Part shown: positions 35,418 to 43,959 of the stretch, in pieces
How the letters are laid out: each line of letters begins with the position of its first letter
Position numbering within the stretch: position 1 is the stretch's first letter
NCBI RefSeq assembly: GCF_001703635.1
Contig: NZ_LQZT01000012.1
Location: forward strand, 124,001-188,000
Direction: 5' to 3'
Length of the DNA stretch: 64,000 bases
Source of the DNA: Parahoeflea olei
Lineage (GTDB): Bacteria > Pseudomonadota > Alphaproteobacteria > Rhizobiales > Rhizobiaceae
Translations under genes and position numbers: made by a program
Notes under the pieces: generated by a model
Told to the model about the DNA's origin: nothing
What the model saw: the letters and a program-made list of their open reading frames with translations, nothing else
Database searches by the model: none

Positions 35418-35438
35418 CTGGCCAGGGAGGAAATTGTC

Positions 35439-36398
35439 TTGGTCAAGCCAGTCACGTTGAAGCTGGAGTCCGTGCGCATGCTGACCGGCGCCGCGCGCGA
35501 ACTCGTGTTCGTGGCGGCCGATGCCGCCAAGCTCGCGGGATTTGCCCCGGGCGCCCATGTCCGCTTTCTGCTTCCCGAGGGGGAGCGTTGCTATTCGCTG
35601 ATCGATTTTGACGGCGAACCGCAAACGGACGGTGCGCAGCGCTACCGCTTCGCAGTGCTCCTCGAAAAGGAGGGGACGGGCGGATCCAGGCACATGCACG
35701 GGCTCGGCGTCGGTGCAGAGGTTTCAGCGCTGCCGCCGCACAATGATTTTGCGCTCGTGCCCGGCAAGCCCGCGCTTCTGATCGCCGGCGGCATCGGCGT
35801 CACGCCCCTGATCTCGATGGCTTCGGCACTTCGGCAGGCCGGAACGCCGTTCCGGTTGCACTATGCTGCGCGGACCGGGGCGGCGATGGCCTATCGCGAG
35901 GAGGTCGAGCGGTGCTTCGGCGAGAACGCGACGCTGCATTTCGACGACCAGCCGGAGACCGCCCTCGACATCGCGGCGCTGCTGGCGGGCCTGGAAGCGG
36001 ATTGGCATATCTATGTATGCGGCCCGAAAGGACTGATCGAGGCGGTCAAGGCCCAGGCCGAAGTGGCCGGAGTGGCTTCGGAACGGGTGCATGTCGAACT
36101 GTTCAGCGCAGCCGCGGTCCAGGCTGGCGACACGGCCTTCGAGGTCGAGATCAAGTCGACCGGGCAGGTGTTCGTGGTGCCGCCGGCGAAATCGATCATC
36201 GACGTGCTCGAGGAGGGCGGCGTGGACTTGGTCTACGACTGCCGGCGCGGCGATTGCGGCATCTGCCAGACCGAGGTGATCGCGGGCGTTCCCGACCACC
36301 GCGACGTGGTGTTGAGCGACAGCGAGAAGGCCGAAGGCAAGCTCATGCAGATCTGCGTGAGCCGGGCGAAATCCGCCCGCCTGGTGCTCGATCTATAG
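35439..36398 (+). CDS. Rieske oxygenase reductase (phthalate dioxygenase reductase type)
   Basis: A 319-aa electron-transfer flavoprotein of the phthalate dioxygenase reductase/VanB layout: flavin-binding barrel, NAD domain (LLIAGGIGVTPLISMASAL, HIYVCGPKGLIEAV), then a C-terminal plant-type [2Fe-2S] domain with YDCRRGDCGICQTEV and a fourth Cys in MQICVSRA. It passes NADH electrons to the Rieske centre of the next gene. I chose the TTG at 35439, eight bases after GGGAGG; an ATG at 35412 lies inside the operator. It is first gene of an eight-gene operon. Confidence 0.88.
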   Translation: MVKPVTLKLESVRMLTGAARELVFVAADAAKLAGFAPGAHVRFLLPEGERCYSLIDFDGEPQTDGAQRYRFAVLLEKEGTGGSRHMHGLGVGAEVSALPPHNDFALVPGKPALLIAGGIGVTPLISMASALRQAGTPFRLHYAARTGAAMAYREEVERCFGENATLHFDDQPETALDIAALLAGLEADWHIYVCGPKGLIEAVKAQAEVAGVASERVHVELFSAAAVQAGDTAFEVEIKSTGQVFVVPPAKSIIDVLEEGGVDLVYDCRRGDCGICQTEVIAGVPDHRDVVLSDSEKAEGKLMQICVSRAKSARLVLDL

Positions 36399-36408
36399 GG
36401 AGGAAGGC

Positions 36409-37752
36409 ATGGGACACTACACGGGAAATCCGGATGCGATCAGGGCGCTTCACCGCGGCTACGAGGTGCATCGCGACGTCTATATCGATCCGGAAATCTA
36501 CCGGCTGGAAATGCGCCACCTGTTCGCCAATGCCTGGGTGTTCGTCGGCCACGAGAGCCAGACCCCGAACAAGGGCGATTACTTCGCGACCCAGGTCGGC
36601 GACCAGCCGGTGATCCAGGTGCGCCACAGCGACGGCGAGGTGCATGTTCTCTATAACCGCTGTCCGCACAAGGGCACCAAGATCGTCATCGACCGCTCCG
36701 GCAACACCGGCAAGTTCTTCCGCTGCCCCTATCATGCCTGGTCGTTCAAGACCGACGGCTGCCTGCTCGCGATCCCGCTCAAGAAGGGCTACGAGAACAC
36801 CGGCTTCGAAAACTCCGACAGCGGCAAGGGCATGCGCGCGGTGGGTGCGGTCAGGAACTATCGCGGCTTCATCTTCTGCCGTCTCGCGGAGGAGGGGATC
36901 TCGTTCGAGGAGTTCTTCGGCGGCTCGCTGTCCTCGATCGACAACATGGTCGACCGTTCGCCCGCCGGGCGGCTCGAAGTGGCCGGACCGCCGCTCAGGT
37001 ATCTGCATCACTGCAACTGGAAAATGTTGGTCGAGAACCAGACCGACACCTGCCACCCGATGGTGGCGCATGAAAGCTCGGCCGGCACGGCGGTGAAGCT
37101 CTGGGAAGAGCTCGACATGCCCGAGGGCACGCCGCTGCCGCCGGCGATGGAAATCATCGCGCCCTTCACCTCGCCCTACGAGTTCTTCGAGAAGATGGGG
37201 ATCCGCACCTGGCCCAACGGCCACGGCCACACCGGCGTGCACCATTCGATCCATTCCAATTATTCCGAAATCCCGGGCTACATGGACAAGATGGTGGCAA
37301 GCTATGGTGAGGAGAAGGCGAAGGCGATCCTCGGCGAGAACCGGCACAACACGGTCTATTTCCCCAACATCATGATCAAGGGCCCGATCCAGCAGCTGCG
37401 TGTGTTCATCCCGCTCGCCGCCGACCGGACCATCGTCGAAAGCTATATCTACCGGCTTGTCGACGGCCCGGACGAACTGACCGCGCGCACCGCGATGTAC
37501 AACCGCATGATCAACGCCCCGACCTCGATCGTCGGTCATGACGATCTGGAAATGTACGAGCGCGCCCAGGAGGGGCTGCATGCTGATGGCCTGGAATGGG
37601 TCAACATCCAGCGGCTTTACGAGGAAGGCGAGGACTTCACCGAGGAGGCGGTCGAGAACGGCACCACCGAGCGGCAGATGCGCAACCAGTTCGACGCCTG
37701 GGTCAGGTTCATGACCATGGACATGGACGGCGTGCGGGAGGCCGCGGAATGA
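36409..37752 (+). CDS. Rieske aromatic ring-hydroxylating dioxygenase alpha subunit
   Basis: A 447-aa oxygenase. The Rieske ligands are Cys85-His87 (NRCPHKGT) and Cys106-His109 (FRCPYHAW). The mononuclear iron ligands are His216 and His221, with the bridging Asp213, in QTDTCHPMVAH. It has a dedicated beta subunit (next gene, 4-bp overlap) and a reductase (preceding gene). No separate ferredoxin is present, so the reductase must donate directly. In this operon it probably makes the first oxidation of an aryl- or indole-acetate. Confidence 0.92.
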   Translation: MGHYTGNPDAIRALHRGYEVHRDVYIDPEIYRLEMRHLFANAWVFVGHESQTPNKGDYFATQVGDQPVIQVRHSDGEVHVLYNRCPHKGTKIVIDRSGNTGKFFRCPYHAWSFKTDGCLLAIPLKKGYENTGFENSDSGKGMRAVGAVRNYRGFIFCRLAEEGISFEEFFGGSLSSIDNMVDRSPAGRLEVAGPPLRYLHHCNWKMLVENQTDTCHPMVAHESSAGTAVKLWEELDMPEGTPLPPAMEIIAPFTSPYEFFEKMGIRTWPNGHGHTGVHHSIHSNYSEIPGYMDKMVASYGEEKAKAILGENRHNTVYFPNIMIKGPIQQLRVFIPLAADRTIVESYIYRLVDGPDELTARTAMYNRMINAPTSIVGHDDLEMYERAQEGLHADGLEWVNIQRLYEEGEDFTEEAVENGTTERQMRNQFDAWVRFMTMDMDGVREAAE

Positions 37753-38228
37753 GCATCTCCAAGGACCAGGTGATCGACTTCATCTATGACGAAGTGCGGA
37801 TGCTCGACGAGGGCCGCTACGACGAGTGGCTGGCGCTGTGGCTGAAGGACGGGCATTACTGGATGCCGCTCGATTACAAGCAGAGTGATCCGCACACGGT
37901 GACCTCGCTGATGTATGAGGACTTGTTCATGCTCAAGCTCCGGATCGAGCGGCTGAACGGCGCCCGGACCTTCTCGCAGAAGCCGAAGAGCCGCTGCCAC
38001 CACGTGATCCAGCGTCCCTTCGTGGACGAGATCGACGAGACGGCAGGCACCTGTGTCGCAACCACCTTCATGCACTACGTCGAGACCCGGCTCGACGAGC
38101 AGCAGCTGCTCGCGCTCACCGCGCGCCACGAGCTGGCGCTGGTGGACGGGGCCTTGCGGATCGCCAACAAGCGCGTCGACATCTTGAATTGCGACGCGGC
38201 CTTCCGCAACATCCAGCTGCTGCCATGA
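37749..38228 (+). CDS. Ring-hydroxylating dioxygenase beta subunit
   Basis: A 159-aa protein of the NTF2-like fold that forms the alpha3-beta3 complex with the preceding alpha subunit. Family strings are FIYDEVRMLDEGRYDEWLALW and GHYWMPLDYKQ. The motif VDILNCDAAFRNIQLLP closes the protein. The start overlaps the alpha stop (ATGA) and its own stop overlaps the CoA-ligase start. Confidence 0.92.
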   Translation: MSISKDQVIDFIYDEVRMLDEGRYDEWLALWLKDGHYWMPLDYKQSDPHTVTSLMYEDLFMLKLRIERLNGARTFSQKPKSRCHHVIQRPFVDEIDETAGTCVATTFMHYVETRLDEQQLLALTARHELALVDGALRIANKRVDILNCDAAFRNIQLLP

Positions 38229-39868
38229 TCGCACCCGGAGCCCAGACGATCTGGCAGGCCTTTTCGGACACCGCCGGCCGCTATCCGGAGCGGGCGTTGT
38301 TCAACGTGCTCCCCGAAACCGCCGCCATCTACGGCATCGATGCGGGGGAGACCGGCTACCGCGCCGCGCACGACCGCGTGACCGAACTCGCCGCCGCCCT
38401 GCAGCAGGCGGGCTACGGACCGGGCTTCCGGGTGATGCTGCTTCTTGAAAACCGGCCGGAATTCTTCCTCTGGCTGCTGGCCTTGAACCGCATCGGCGCG
38501 GCCGTGGTGCCGGTCAATCCGGATCTCAGGCACGCGGAACTGAGCTACATGGCGGGCCATGCCGAGCCGTCGCTGATCGTGGCGATCCCGAACCGCTGTG
38601 CGGACCTGGCGGCCGCCGCCAAGGAGGCGGGTCTCGATGCTCCGGTGATCGCACCCGGTGATGCGCTGCCCGCGCCCGGCACCGCCGGTCCGGTGGCGCT
38701 CCGGCGCGATGCGGACGGAAACCCGCTCGACGGCGCGGCGATGGAGGCAGCGCTTCTCTACACCTCCGGCACGACGGGAAACCCGAAGGGCTGCATTCTC
38801 ACCAACAGCTATTTCCTGGAAGCCGGGCGCTGGTACGCGACCGCCGGCGGTCTCTGCGCGCTCGGCGAGGATGGCGAGCGGATGATCACGCCGCTGCCGA
38901 TCTTCCACATGAACGCGATGGCCTATTCCTTCATGGCGATGGTCGCCGTCGGCGGCTGCCTGACCGTGCTCGACCGGTTCCATCCCTCAAGCTGGTGGCA
39001 GAGTGTGGCGCAAAGCGGCGCAACCTGCCTGCATTATCTCGGCGTGATGCCGTCGATGCTGATGGGGGCGCCTGAGAGCCCTTCGGATCGGGCGCATTCC
39101 GTTCGCTTCGGCTTCGGCGCGGGCGTCGATCCCAAGCTGCATGCCGCGTTTGAGGCGCGGTTCGGCTTCCCGCTGGTCGAGGCCTGGGCCATGACCGAAA
39201 CCGGGGCGGGGGCGGTGATCTGCGCCAATCAACTGCCGCGCCGGGTCGGCGAAAGCTGTCTCGGCCGGCCCGGTCCCGGCCTGGATGTTCAAATCGTCGA
39301 TGACGGCGGGAACGTCAGTCTGACCGGTCCCGGCGAACTCCTGGTGCGCCGCGAGGGAGCGGACCCGCGCCACGGTTTCTTCGCGGGCTATTTCAAGAAC
39401 GAGGAGGCGACTGCGGAGGCCTGGGCCGGCGGCTGGTTCCACACCGGCGACATCGTCCGCCGCGAAGCCGACGGCTCGATGTTCTTCGTCGACCGCAAGA
39501 AGAACGTGATCCGCCGCTCGGGCGAGAACATCGCCGCCGTCGAGGTGGAATCGGCGCTGATGCGGCATCCGGCGGTCAAGGCGGCGGGCGTGGCCGCGGT
39601 CGCCGATCCGGTGCGCGGCGACGAGGTGTTCGCCTGCCTCACGGTCGAGGGCGAGCCGGGCGCAGCACTTGCCACCGAGATCGTCGGCTGGTGCCTGACC
39701 CAGCTCGCCTATTACAAGGCGCCGGGCTATGTTGCCTTTGTCGAGGCCCTGCCGCTGACATCGACGCAGAAGATCCAGCGGCGGGTGCTCAAGGCGCTCG
39801 CCGACAGCCTGGTCGGGGAGCCTGCAACGGTGGATACGCGCGCGATGAAGAAGCGGACGGCGGCGTGA
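38225..39868 (+). CDS. AMP-dependent acyl-CoA synthetase
   Basis: A 547-aa ANL-superfamily ligase. The phosphate loop is LLYTSGTTGNPKGC near residues 178-191, followed by EAWAMTETGAG near 320, and the hinge YFKNEEATAEAWAGGWFHTGDIVRRE. The C-terminal Lys is in LTSTQKIQRRVLK. It makes a CoA thioester from a carboxylate. Its place after the dioxygenase suggests the oxidised aryl-acetate as substrate. It overlaps both neighbours by 4 bp (ATGA, GTGA). Confidence 0.9.
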   Translation: MIAPGAQTIWQAFSDTAGRYPERALFNVLPETAAIYGIDAGETGYRAAHDRVTELAAALQQAGYGPGFRVMLLLENRPEFFLWLLALNRIGAAVVPVNPDLRHAELSYMAGHAEPSLIVAIPNRCADLAAAAKEAGLDAPVIAPGDALPAPGTAGPVALRRDADGNPLDGAAMEAALLYTSGTTGNPKGCILTNSYFLEAGRWYATAGGLCALGEDGERMITPLPIFHMNAMAYSFMAMVAVGGCLTVLDRFHPSSWWQSVAQSGATCLHYLGVMPSMLMGAPESPSDRAHSVRFGFGAGVDPKLHAAFEARFGFPLVEAWAMTETGAGAVICANQLPRRVGESCLGRPGPGLDVQIVDDGGNVSLTGPGELLVRREGADPRHGFFAGYFKNEEATAEAWAGGWFHTGDIVRREADGSMFFVDRKKNVIRRSGENIAAVEVESALMRHPAVKAAGVAAVADPVRGDEVFACLTVEGEPGAALATEIVGWCLTQLAYYKAPGYVAFVEALPLTSTQKIQRRVLKALADSLVGEPATVDTRAMKKRTAA

Positions 39869-41034
39869 GGCGGCAGGACTACAGCGGCGTGGTGGTCACG
39901 GCGCCGGTGTCGGTGCCCTATCTGCGCTACAGCCAGGAAACCGCGCATTGGTGGATCGCCCGCGCGCTCCGTCAAGTGCTCGAAACCGCAGGCCTTGCCC
40001 CGCGCGATCTCGACGGGCTGTCGGTGTCGAGCTTCACGCTGTTTCCCGACACGCCGGTGGGGCTCACCCAGCATCTGGGCCTGAGCCCGCGATGGCTCGA
40101 CACGATCCCCATGGGCGGGGCGAGTGGTGTGGTGGCGCTGAGGCGTGCCGCACGTGCGGTGCAGGCGGGCGACGCCGACATGGTCGCCTGCATTGCCGGC
40201 GACGCCAACCGGATCGACAGTTTCCGCCAGCTCCTGTCCTCGTTCTCGCGTTTCGCGATGGATGCGTCCTATCCTTATGGCTCTGGCGGGCCGAATGCGA
40301 GTTTCGCCCTGATCGCCGACGCCTACATGGCCGAATATGGCGCCACGCGCGCGGATTTCGGCCGTATCGCCGTGGCCCAGCGCGCCAATGCGCTTCAGTA
40401 TCCGAACGCGATCATGAAGAAGCCGCTGACGCTTGAGGACTATCTCACTGCCCGCCCCATCGCCGAGCCGTTCGGGCTTTATGATTGCGTGATGCCGTGC
40501 GCGGGCGCGGAGGGCTTTCTGGTGATGCGCGAGGAGGAAGCCGCCCGGCGCGGACTTCCCTTTGCGCGGATCGCCGCCACCATCGAGCGCCACAATGCCT
40601 TTCCGGAGGATCCGGTGCAGCTCCGCGGCGGCTGGGCCATGGATGTGGACGAGCTCTATGCGATGGCGGGCTTCGGGCCGGAGGCGATCGACGTGGTCGA
40701 GACCTATGACGACTATCCGGTGATCTCGATGATGCAGTTCGAGGATCTGGGCTTCTGCGCCAAGGGAGAGGGCGCGCGTTTCGTGCGCGAGCATGACCTG
40801 ACGATCTCCGGCGATTTTCCGCACAACACCTCGGGCGGTCAGCTCTCGGCCGGGCAGGCGGGCGCTGCGGGTGGCTATCTCGGGTTGGTGGAGGCGATCC
40901 GGCAGGTGACCGGCCAGGCGGGCGGCACCCAGGTGGCGGAGGCCGGCACCGCGCTCGTCTCCGGCTTCGGCATGATCAATTACGACCGCGGCCTGTGCTC
41001 GGGCGCGGCGATCCTCACGGGAGCGGACCGATGA
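39865..41034 (+). CDS. Thiolase-like protein lacking the nucleophilic cysteine (Ltp2/aldolase type candidate)
   Basis: A 389-aa thiolase-fold protein starting at GTG 39865, overlapping the ligase stop as GTGA. In true thiolases the nucleophile motif reads C-x-S-G; here residues 84-88 are GGASG, with Gly85 where Cys should be. The late motif SGGQLSAGQAGAAGGYLGLVEA also lacks the His of GHPxGA. Such Cys-less thiolase homologues paired with a DUF35 partner include the steroid side-chain retro-aldolase Ltp2. The DUF35 gene follows at once, so a retro-aldol role on a beta-hydroxyacyl-CoA is the best inference. Confidence 0.85.
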   Translation: MRRQDYSGVVVTAPVSVPYLRYSQETAHWWIARALRQVLETAGLAPRDLDGLSVSSFTLFPDTPVGLTQHLGLSPRWLDTIPMGGASGVVALRRAARAVQAGDADMVACIAGDANRIDSFRQLLSSFSRFAMDASYPYGSGGPNASFALIADAYMAEYGATRADFGRIAVAQRANALQYPNAIMKKPLTLEDYLTARPIAEPFGLYDCVMPCAGAEGFLVMREEEAARRGLPFARIAATIERHNAFPEDPVQLRGGWAMDVDELYAMAGFGPEAIDVVETYDDYPVISMMQFEDLGFCAKGEGARFVREHDLTISGDFPHNTSGGQLSAGQAGAAGGYLGLVEAIRQVTGQAGGTQVAEAGTALVSGFGMINYDRGLCSGAAILTGADR

Positions 41035-42278
41035 CCGGCAAGCTCGCGCCCCCCAGAAAGAAGAACCCGCAACTGAGGCAACGCGTGCCGACGCTGCCGC
41101 CGCAGGCGCGCTCGCGCGCAGCGCTCGGGCTCACCGCGGCAGCGGCGCGCGGGGCGTTTGAACTCCAGCACTGCGCCGAATGCGGCACGGTGCAGTACCC
41201 GCCGCGCGACGCCTGCGCGGCGTGCCTGTCGGTCGATCTCCTCTGGCGCGCGACCGCGCGGGACGGCCAGATCATCGCCGAAACCCGGATCCATGCCTCG
41301 CCCGATTCCTACTATCGCGAACGGCTGCCCTGGCGCGCGGGGCTGGTGCGGCTTGCGGCCGGGCCCACGGTGCTTGCGCATCTGCACGGCGAAGTCGGCC
41401 GCGGCGACCGGGTGCGGATGGACTTGAAACTCGACAAGGCCGGGCAGGGGGTGATGATCGCCCTGCCGCAGCAAAGGACCCCCGACATGGCCGATGACGA
41501 TGTCTTGCGCACATTGACCGCGCATCCGAAGCACCGGCGGGTGCTGATCACCGATCTTCGCGCGCCGGTGACCCGGCCGCTGATCGAGGCACTGCTCAAG
41601 GCCGGGGCGGCGCATGTCTTCGTGGGCGAAGCCGAAAGCTGGCGGCGCGGCTCGGACCATGCGTCCATCGCCGGCCTTGACAAGGTGTCGGTGCTGCCGC
41701 TCGATGTCACCGATGCCACGTCGCTGAAAAAGCTTGCGGCCGAGATCGGCGGCAAGACCGACATTCTGATCAACACCGCGCGGCATGTCCGTCCCGGCGG
41801 CGTGCTCGGCGCCGACACCGTGTTCGCGCGCGAGGAATTCGAGACCAATGCGCTCGGGCTGATGCGGCTCGCGCAGGCCTTCGGCCCGGCCATGGCCGGC
41901 CGCACCGCCGACGGCGTCAATTCCGCCGTGGCCTTCGTCAATATCCTGTCGGTCCATGCCCTGTCCGCCGATCCGCACTATGGCGCGTTTTCGGCGAGCC
42001 AGGCTGCGGCGCTGTCGATCAGCCAGACGCTGCGGGCCGAATTCCGCGCCTCGGGCCTCAGGATGATCAATGTCTTCAGCGGCCCCACCGATGACGAATG
42101 GCACCAGCCGCTGCCGCCGCCGAAAGTGGCCCCGAAGGCGCTCGCGAGTTGCGTGGTCGAGGCGCTTTGCGAGGGGCTGGAAGACGCGTTTTGCGGCGAT
42201 GTGGCGAAGGACCTCGAGGAGCGCTGGCGGCGTGACCCGAAGGTGCTCGAACGCGAACTCCAGGGAGGCGGGGCATGA
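41031..42278 (+). CDS. DUF35 (zinc-ribbon/OB) protein fused to a degenerate SDR domain
   Basis: A 415-aa fusion. Residues about 30-150 form a rubredoxin-like zinc ribbon with Cys48, Cys51, Cys62 and Cys65 (QHCAECGTVQYPPRDACAAC) and an OB-fold, as in thiolase partner proteins of the DUF35 family. Residues about 165-400 match the SDR fold, but the Gly-rich cofactor motif is absent (LITDLRAPVTRPLIEALLKAG). The YxxxK active-site segment reads FSASQAA, so Tyr and Lys are lost. The SDR half is probably structural. The fusion is coupled to both neighbours by ATGA. Confidence 0.85.
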   Translation: MTGKLAPPRKKNPQLRQRVPTLPPQARSRAALGLTAAAARGAFELQHCAECGTVQYPPRDACAACLSVDLLWRATARDGQIIAETRIHASPDSYYRERLPWRAGLVRLAAGPTVLAHLHGEVGRGDRVRMDLKLDKAGQGVMIALPQQRTPDMADDDVLRTLTAHPKHRRVLITDLRAPVTRPLIEALLKAGAAHVFVGEAESWRRGSDHASIAGLDKVSVLPLDVTDATSLKKLAAEIGGKTDILINTARHVRPGGVLGADTVFAREEFETNALGLMRLAQAFGPAMAGRTADGVNSAVAFVNILSVHALSADPHYGAFSASQAAALSISQTLRAEFRASGLRMINVFSGPTDDEWHQPLPPPKVAPKALASCVVEALCEGLEDAFCGDVAKDLEERWRRDPKVLERELQGGGA

Positions 42279-43072
42279 GCGGGGTGCTTGAGGATCTGGC
42301 GCAGGCGCTGGGGACCGGTGCGGTCGAGGTGGTCGATCTCACCCACACGCTCGATCCGGATTTTCCGGTGATCGTGCTGCCGCCGGAATTCGGCCAGTGC
42401 GCGCGGTTCCGGATGGAGGAAGTTTCGGCCTATGACGGGCGGGGTCCGGCCTGGAAGTGGCACAACATCTCGATGAACGAGCACACCGGCACCCATTTCG
42501 ATGCGCCGATCCACTGGATCTCAGGCCGCGACGTCGCCAATGGCGCCATCGACGAGATCGATCCGTCGGTGTTCGTCGGTCCGGTGGTGGTGATCGACTG
42601 TTCGGAGGGAGCTGCCGGGAACGACGATTTCGAACTCACACCCGCGCTTATCGAAGCGTGGGAGGCCGCCCATGGCCGCATTCCCGCCGGCGCCTGGGTG
42701 CTGATGCGCACCGACTGGTCGAAGCGCCGCGGCGCCGATTATCTCAACATGGCCGAGGACGGCCCGCATTCGCCGGGGCCGACGCCGGCGGCGATCGAGC
42801 TTCTGCTTGCGCGCGACATCCGTGGCTTCGGCACCGAGACGGTCGGCACCGACGCGGGGCAGGGCGCGCATTACATCCCGCCCTATCCGGCGCATTACCT
42901 GCTGCATGGCGCTGGCAAATACGGCTTGCAGTGTCTGAGCAATCTCGACCGGCTGCCGCCCACCGGCGCGATGCTGATCGCCCCGCCGCTCAAGATCAGG
43001 GGCGGCACCGGCAGCCCGCTCCGGGTGCTGGCGCTGGTGCCGGGCGGCAAGCTTCGAGGAGAACACCCATGA
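42275..43072 (+). CDS. Cyclase-family metal hydrolase, isatin hydrolase/kynurenine formamidase-like
   Basis: A 265-aa cyclase-fold (PF04199-type) hydrolase. The metal-binding signature HxGTHxDxPxH is present as HTGTHFDAPIH at residues 70-80. WHNISMNEH precedes it and GTETVGTDAGQG lies near 190. The family includes kynurenine formamidase and isatin hydrolase, both of which open an amide next to an aniline. In this operon isatin hydrolysis to isatinate is the natural fit, but a formamidase or lactonase cannot be excluded. Confidence 0.85.
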   Translation: MSGVLEDLAQALGTGAVEVVDLTHTLDPDFPVIVLPPEFGQCARFRMEEVSAYDGRGPAWKWHNISMNEHTGTHFDAPIHWISGRDVANGAIDEIDPSVFVGPVVVIDCSEGAAGNDDFELTPALIEAWEAAHGRIPAGAWVLMRTDWSKRRGADYLNMAEDGPHSPGPTPAAIELLLARDIRGFGTETVGTDAGQGAHYIPPYPAHYLLHGAGKYGLQCLSNLDRLPPTGAMLIAPPLKIRGGTGSPLRVLALVPGGKLRGEHP

Positions 43073-43794
43073 GCGAGTTTACCGCCGTCATCACCGGCGC
43101 GAGCAAGGGCATCGGCGCCGATCTCGCTGCGAAGCTGGTCGCGCGCGGCTACCGGGTGATCAACCTGTCGCGCACCGCGCCCGAAAGCGCGCCATCCCAG
43201 CTTGAGACCGTCGAATGCGATCTGCTCGATGCCGGGGCGGTCGCCGCCGCAGCGCGGCAGATCGCATCCGATCATCAGGTCACGCATTTCATCCACAATG
43301 CCGGGCTGATCTGGCCCAATCTGGTGGAGGAAGCGAGCGCGGAGGACATCACCGGGCTCGCGCAACTGCATCTCGGCTCAGCGCTCACGCTGGTGCAGGC
43401 CTTCCTGCCGGCGATGAAGATGAGGCGCTTCGGCCGGGTGATGTTCAACGGCTCGCGTGCGGCGCTGGGCGTGCCCACGCGCACCGCCTATTCGGCCACC
43501 AAGGCGGGGATGATCGGCATGGCGCGGACCTGGGCGCTCGAACTCGCGCCGCACGGGATCACCGTCAATGTGGTGGCACCGGGACCGATCCAGACCGACA
43601 ATTTCTGGGGCATCGTGCCCAAGGGCAGCGAGCGCGAGGCCGATCTCGCCAGGCGCATTCCGGTGGGCCGGCTCGGTTCGGTCGAGGATGTCAGCAACGC
43701 CTTCCTGTTCTTCTGCGATCCGGCGAGCAGTTTCGTCACCGGCCAGACGCTCTATGTCTGCGGCGGCGCGAGTATCGGCATGCTGTCGCTGTAA
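43069..43794 (+). CDS. SDR-family oxidoreductase
   Basis: A 241-aa classical short-chain dehydrogenase with the intact cofactor motif TGASKGIG at residues 10-17, NAG in the middle, Ser in NGSR, and the catalytic YSATK. The C-terminus VGRLGSVEDVSNAFLFFCDP is typical. It contrasts with the inactive-looking SDR half two genes upstream. It is last gene of the operon. It could oxidise a hydroxylated ring intermediate to the ketone or lactam needed for cleavage. Confidence 0.9.
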   Translation: MSEFTAVITGASKGIGADLAAKLVARGYRVINLSRTAPESAPSQLETVECDLLDAGAVAAAARQIASDHQVTHFIHNAGLIWPNLVEEASAEDITGLAQLHLGSALTLVQAFLPAMKMRRFGRVMFNGSRAALGVPTRTAYSATKAGMIGMARTWALELAPHGITVNVVAPGPIQTDNFWGIVPKGSEREADLARRIPVGRLGSVEDVSNAFLFFCDPASSFVTGQTLYVCGGASIGMLSL

Positions 43795-43835
43795 GGGGCC
43801 GGTGCCGGTGGACCCGCTGCCGCCGAGGGGAGGGC

Positions 43836-43871
43836 CGCGGCCACCCTGGGACCACGGTGCCCGTGGCCGCG
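43836..43871 (+). terminator. Hairpin after the Rieske/CoA operon
   Basis: Perfect 9-bp arms CGCGGCCAC and GTGGCCGCG flank an 18-nt loop, 42 bp after the last stop. No T-tract follows, so termination strength is uncertain. Confidence 0.5.
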
Positions 43872-43959
43872 CAGGATGATGGTCGTCGCGGGTGCCTGTT
43901 CCGGTTGCGTGCCAGCCGTGCTAGGTGCAGGGGCAGACCGACCCGAAAGAGGAATGCCT

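Noticed and set aside
35412-35438. ATG start for the Rieske reductase
   Set aside because: It lies inside the MarR-type operator and lacks a ribosome site, whereas TTG 35439 has one.
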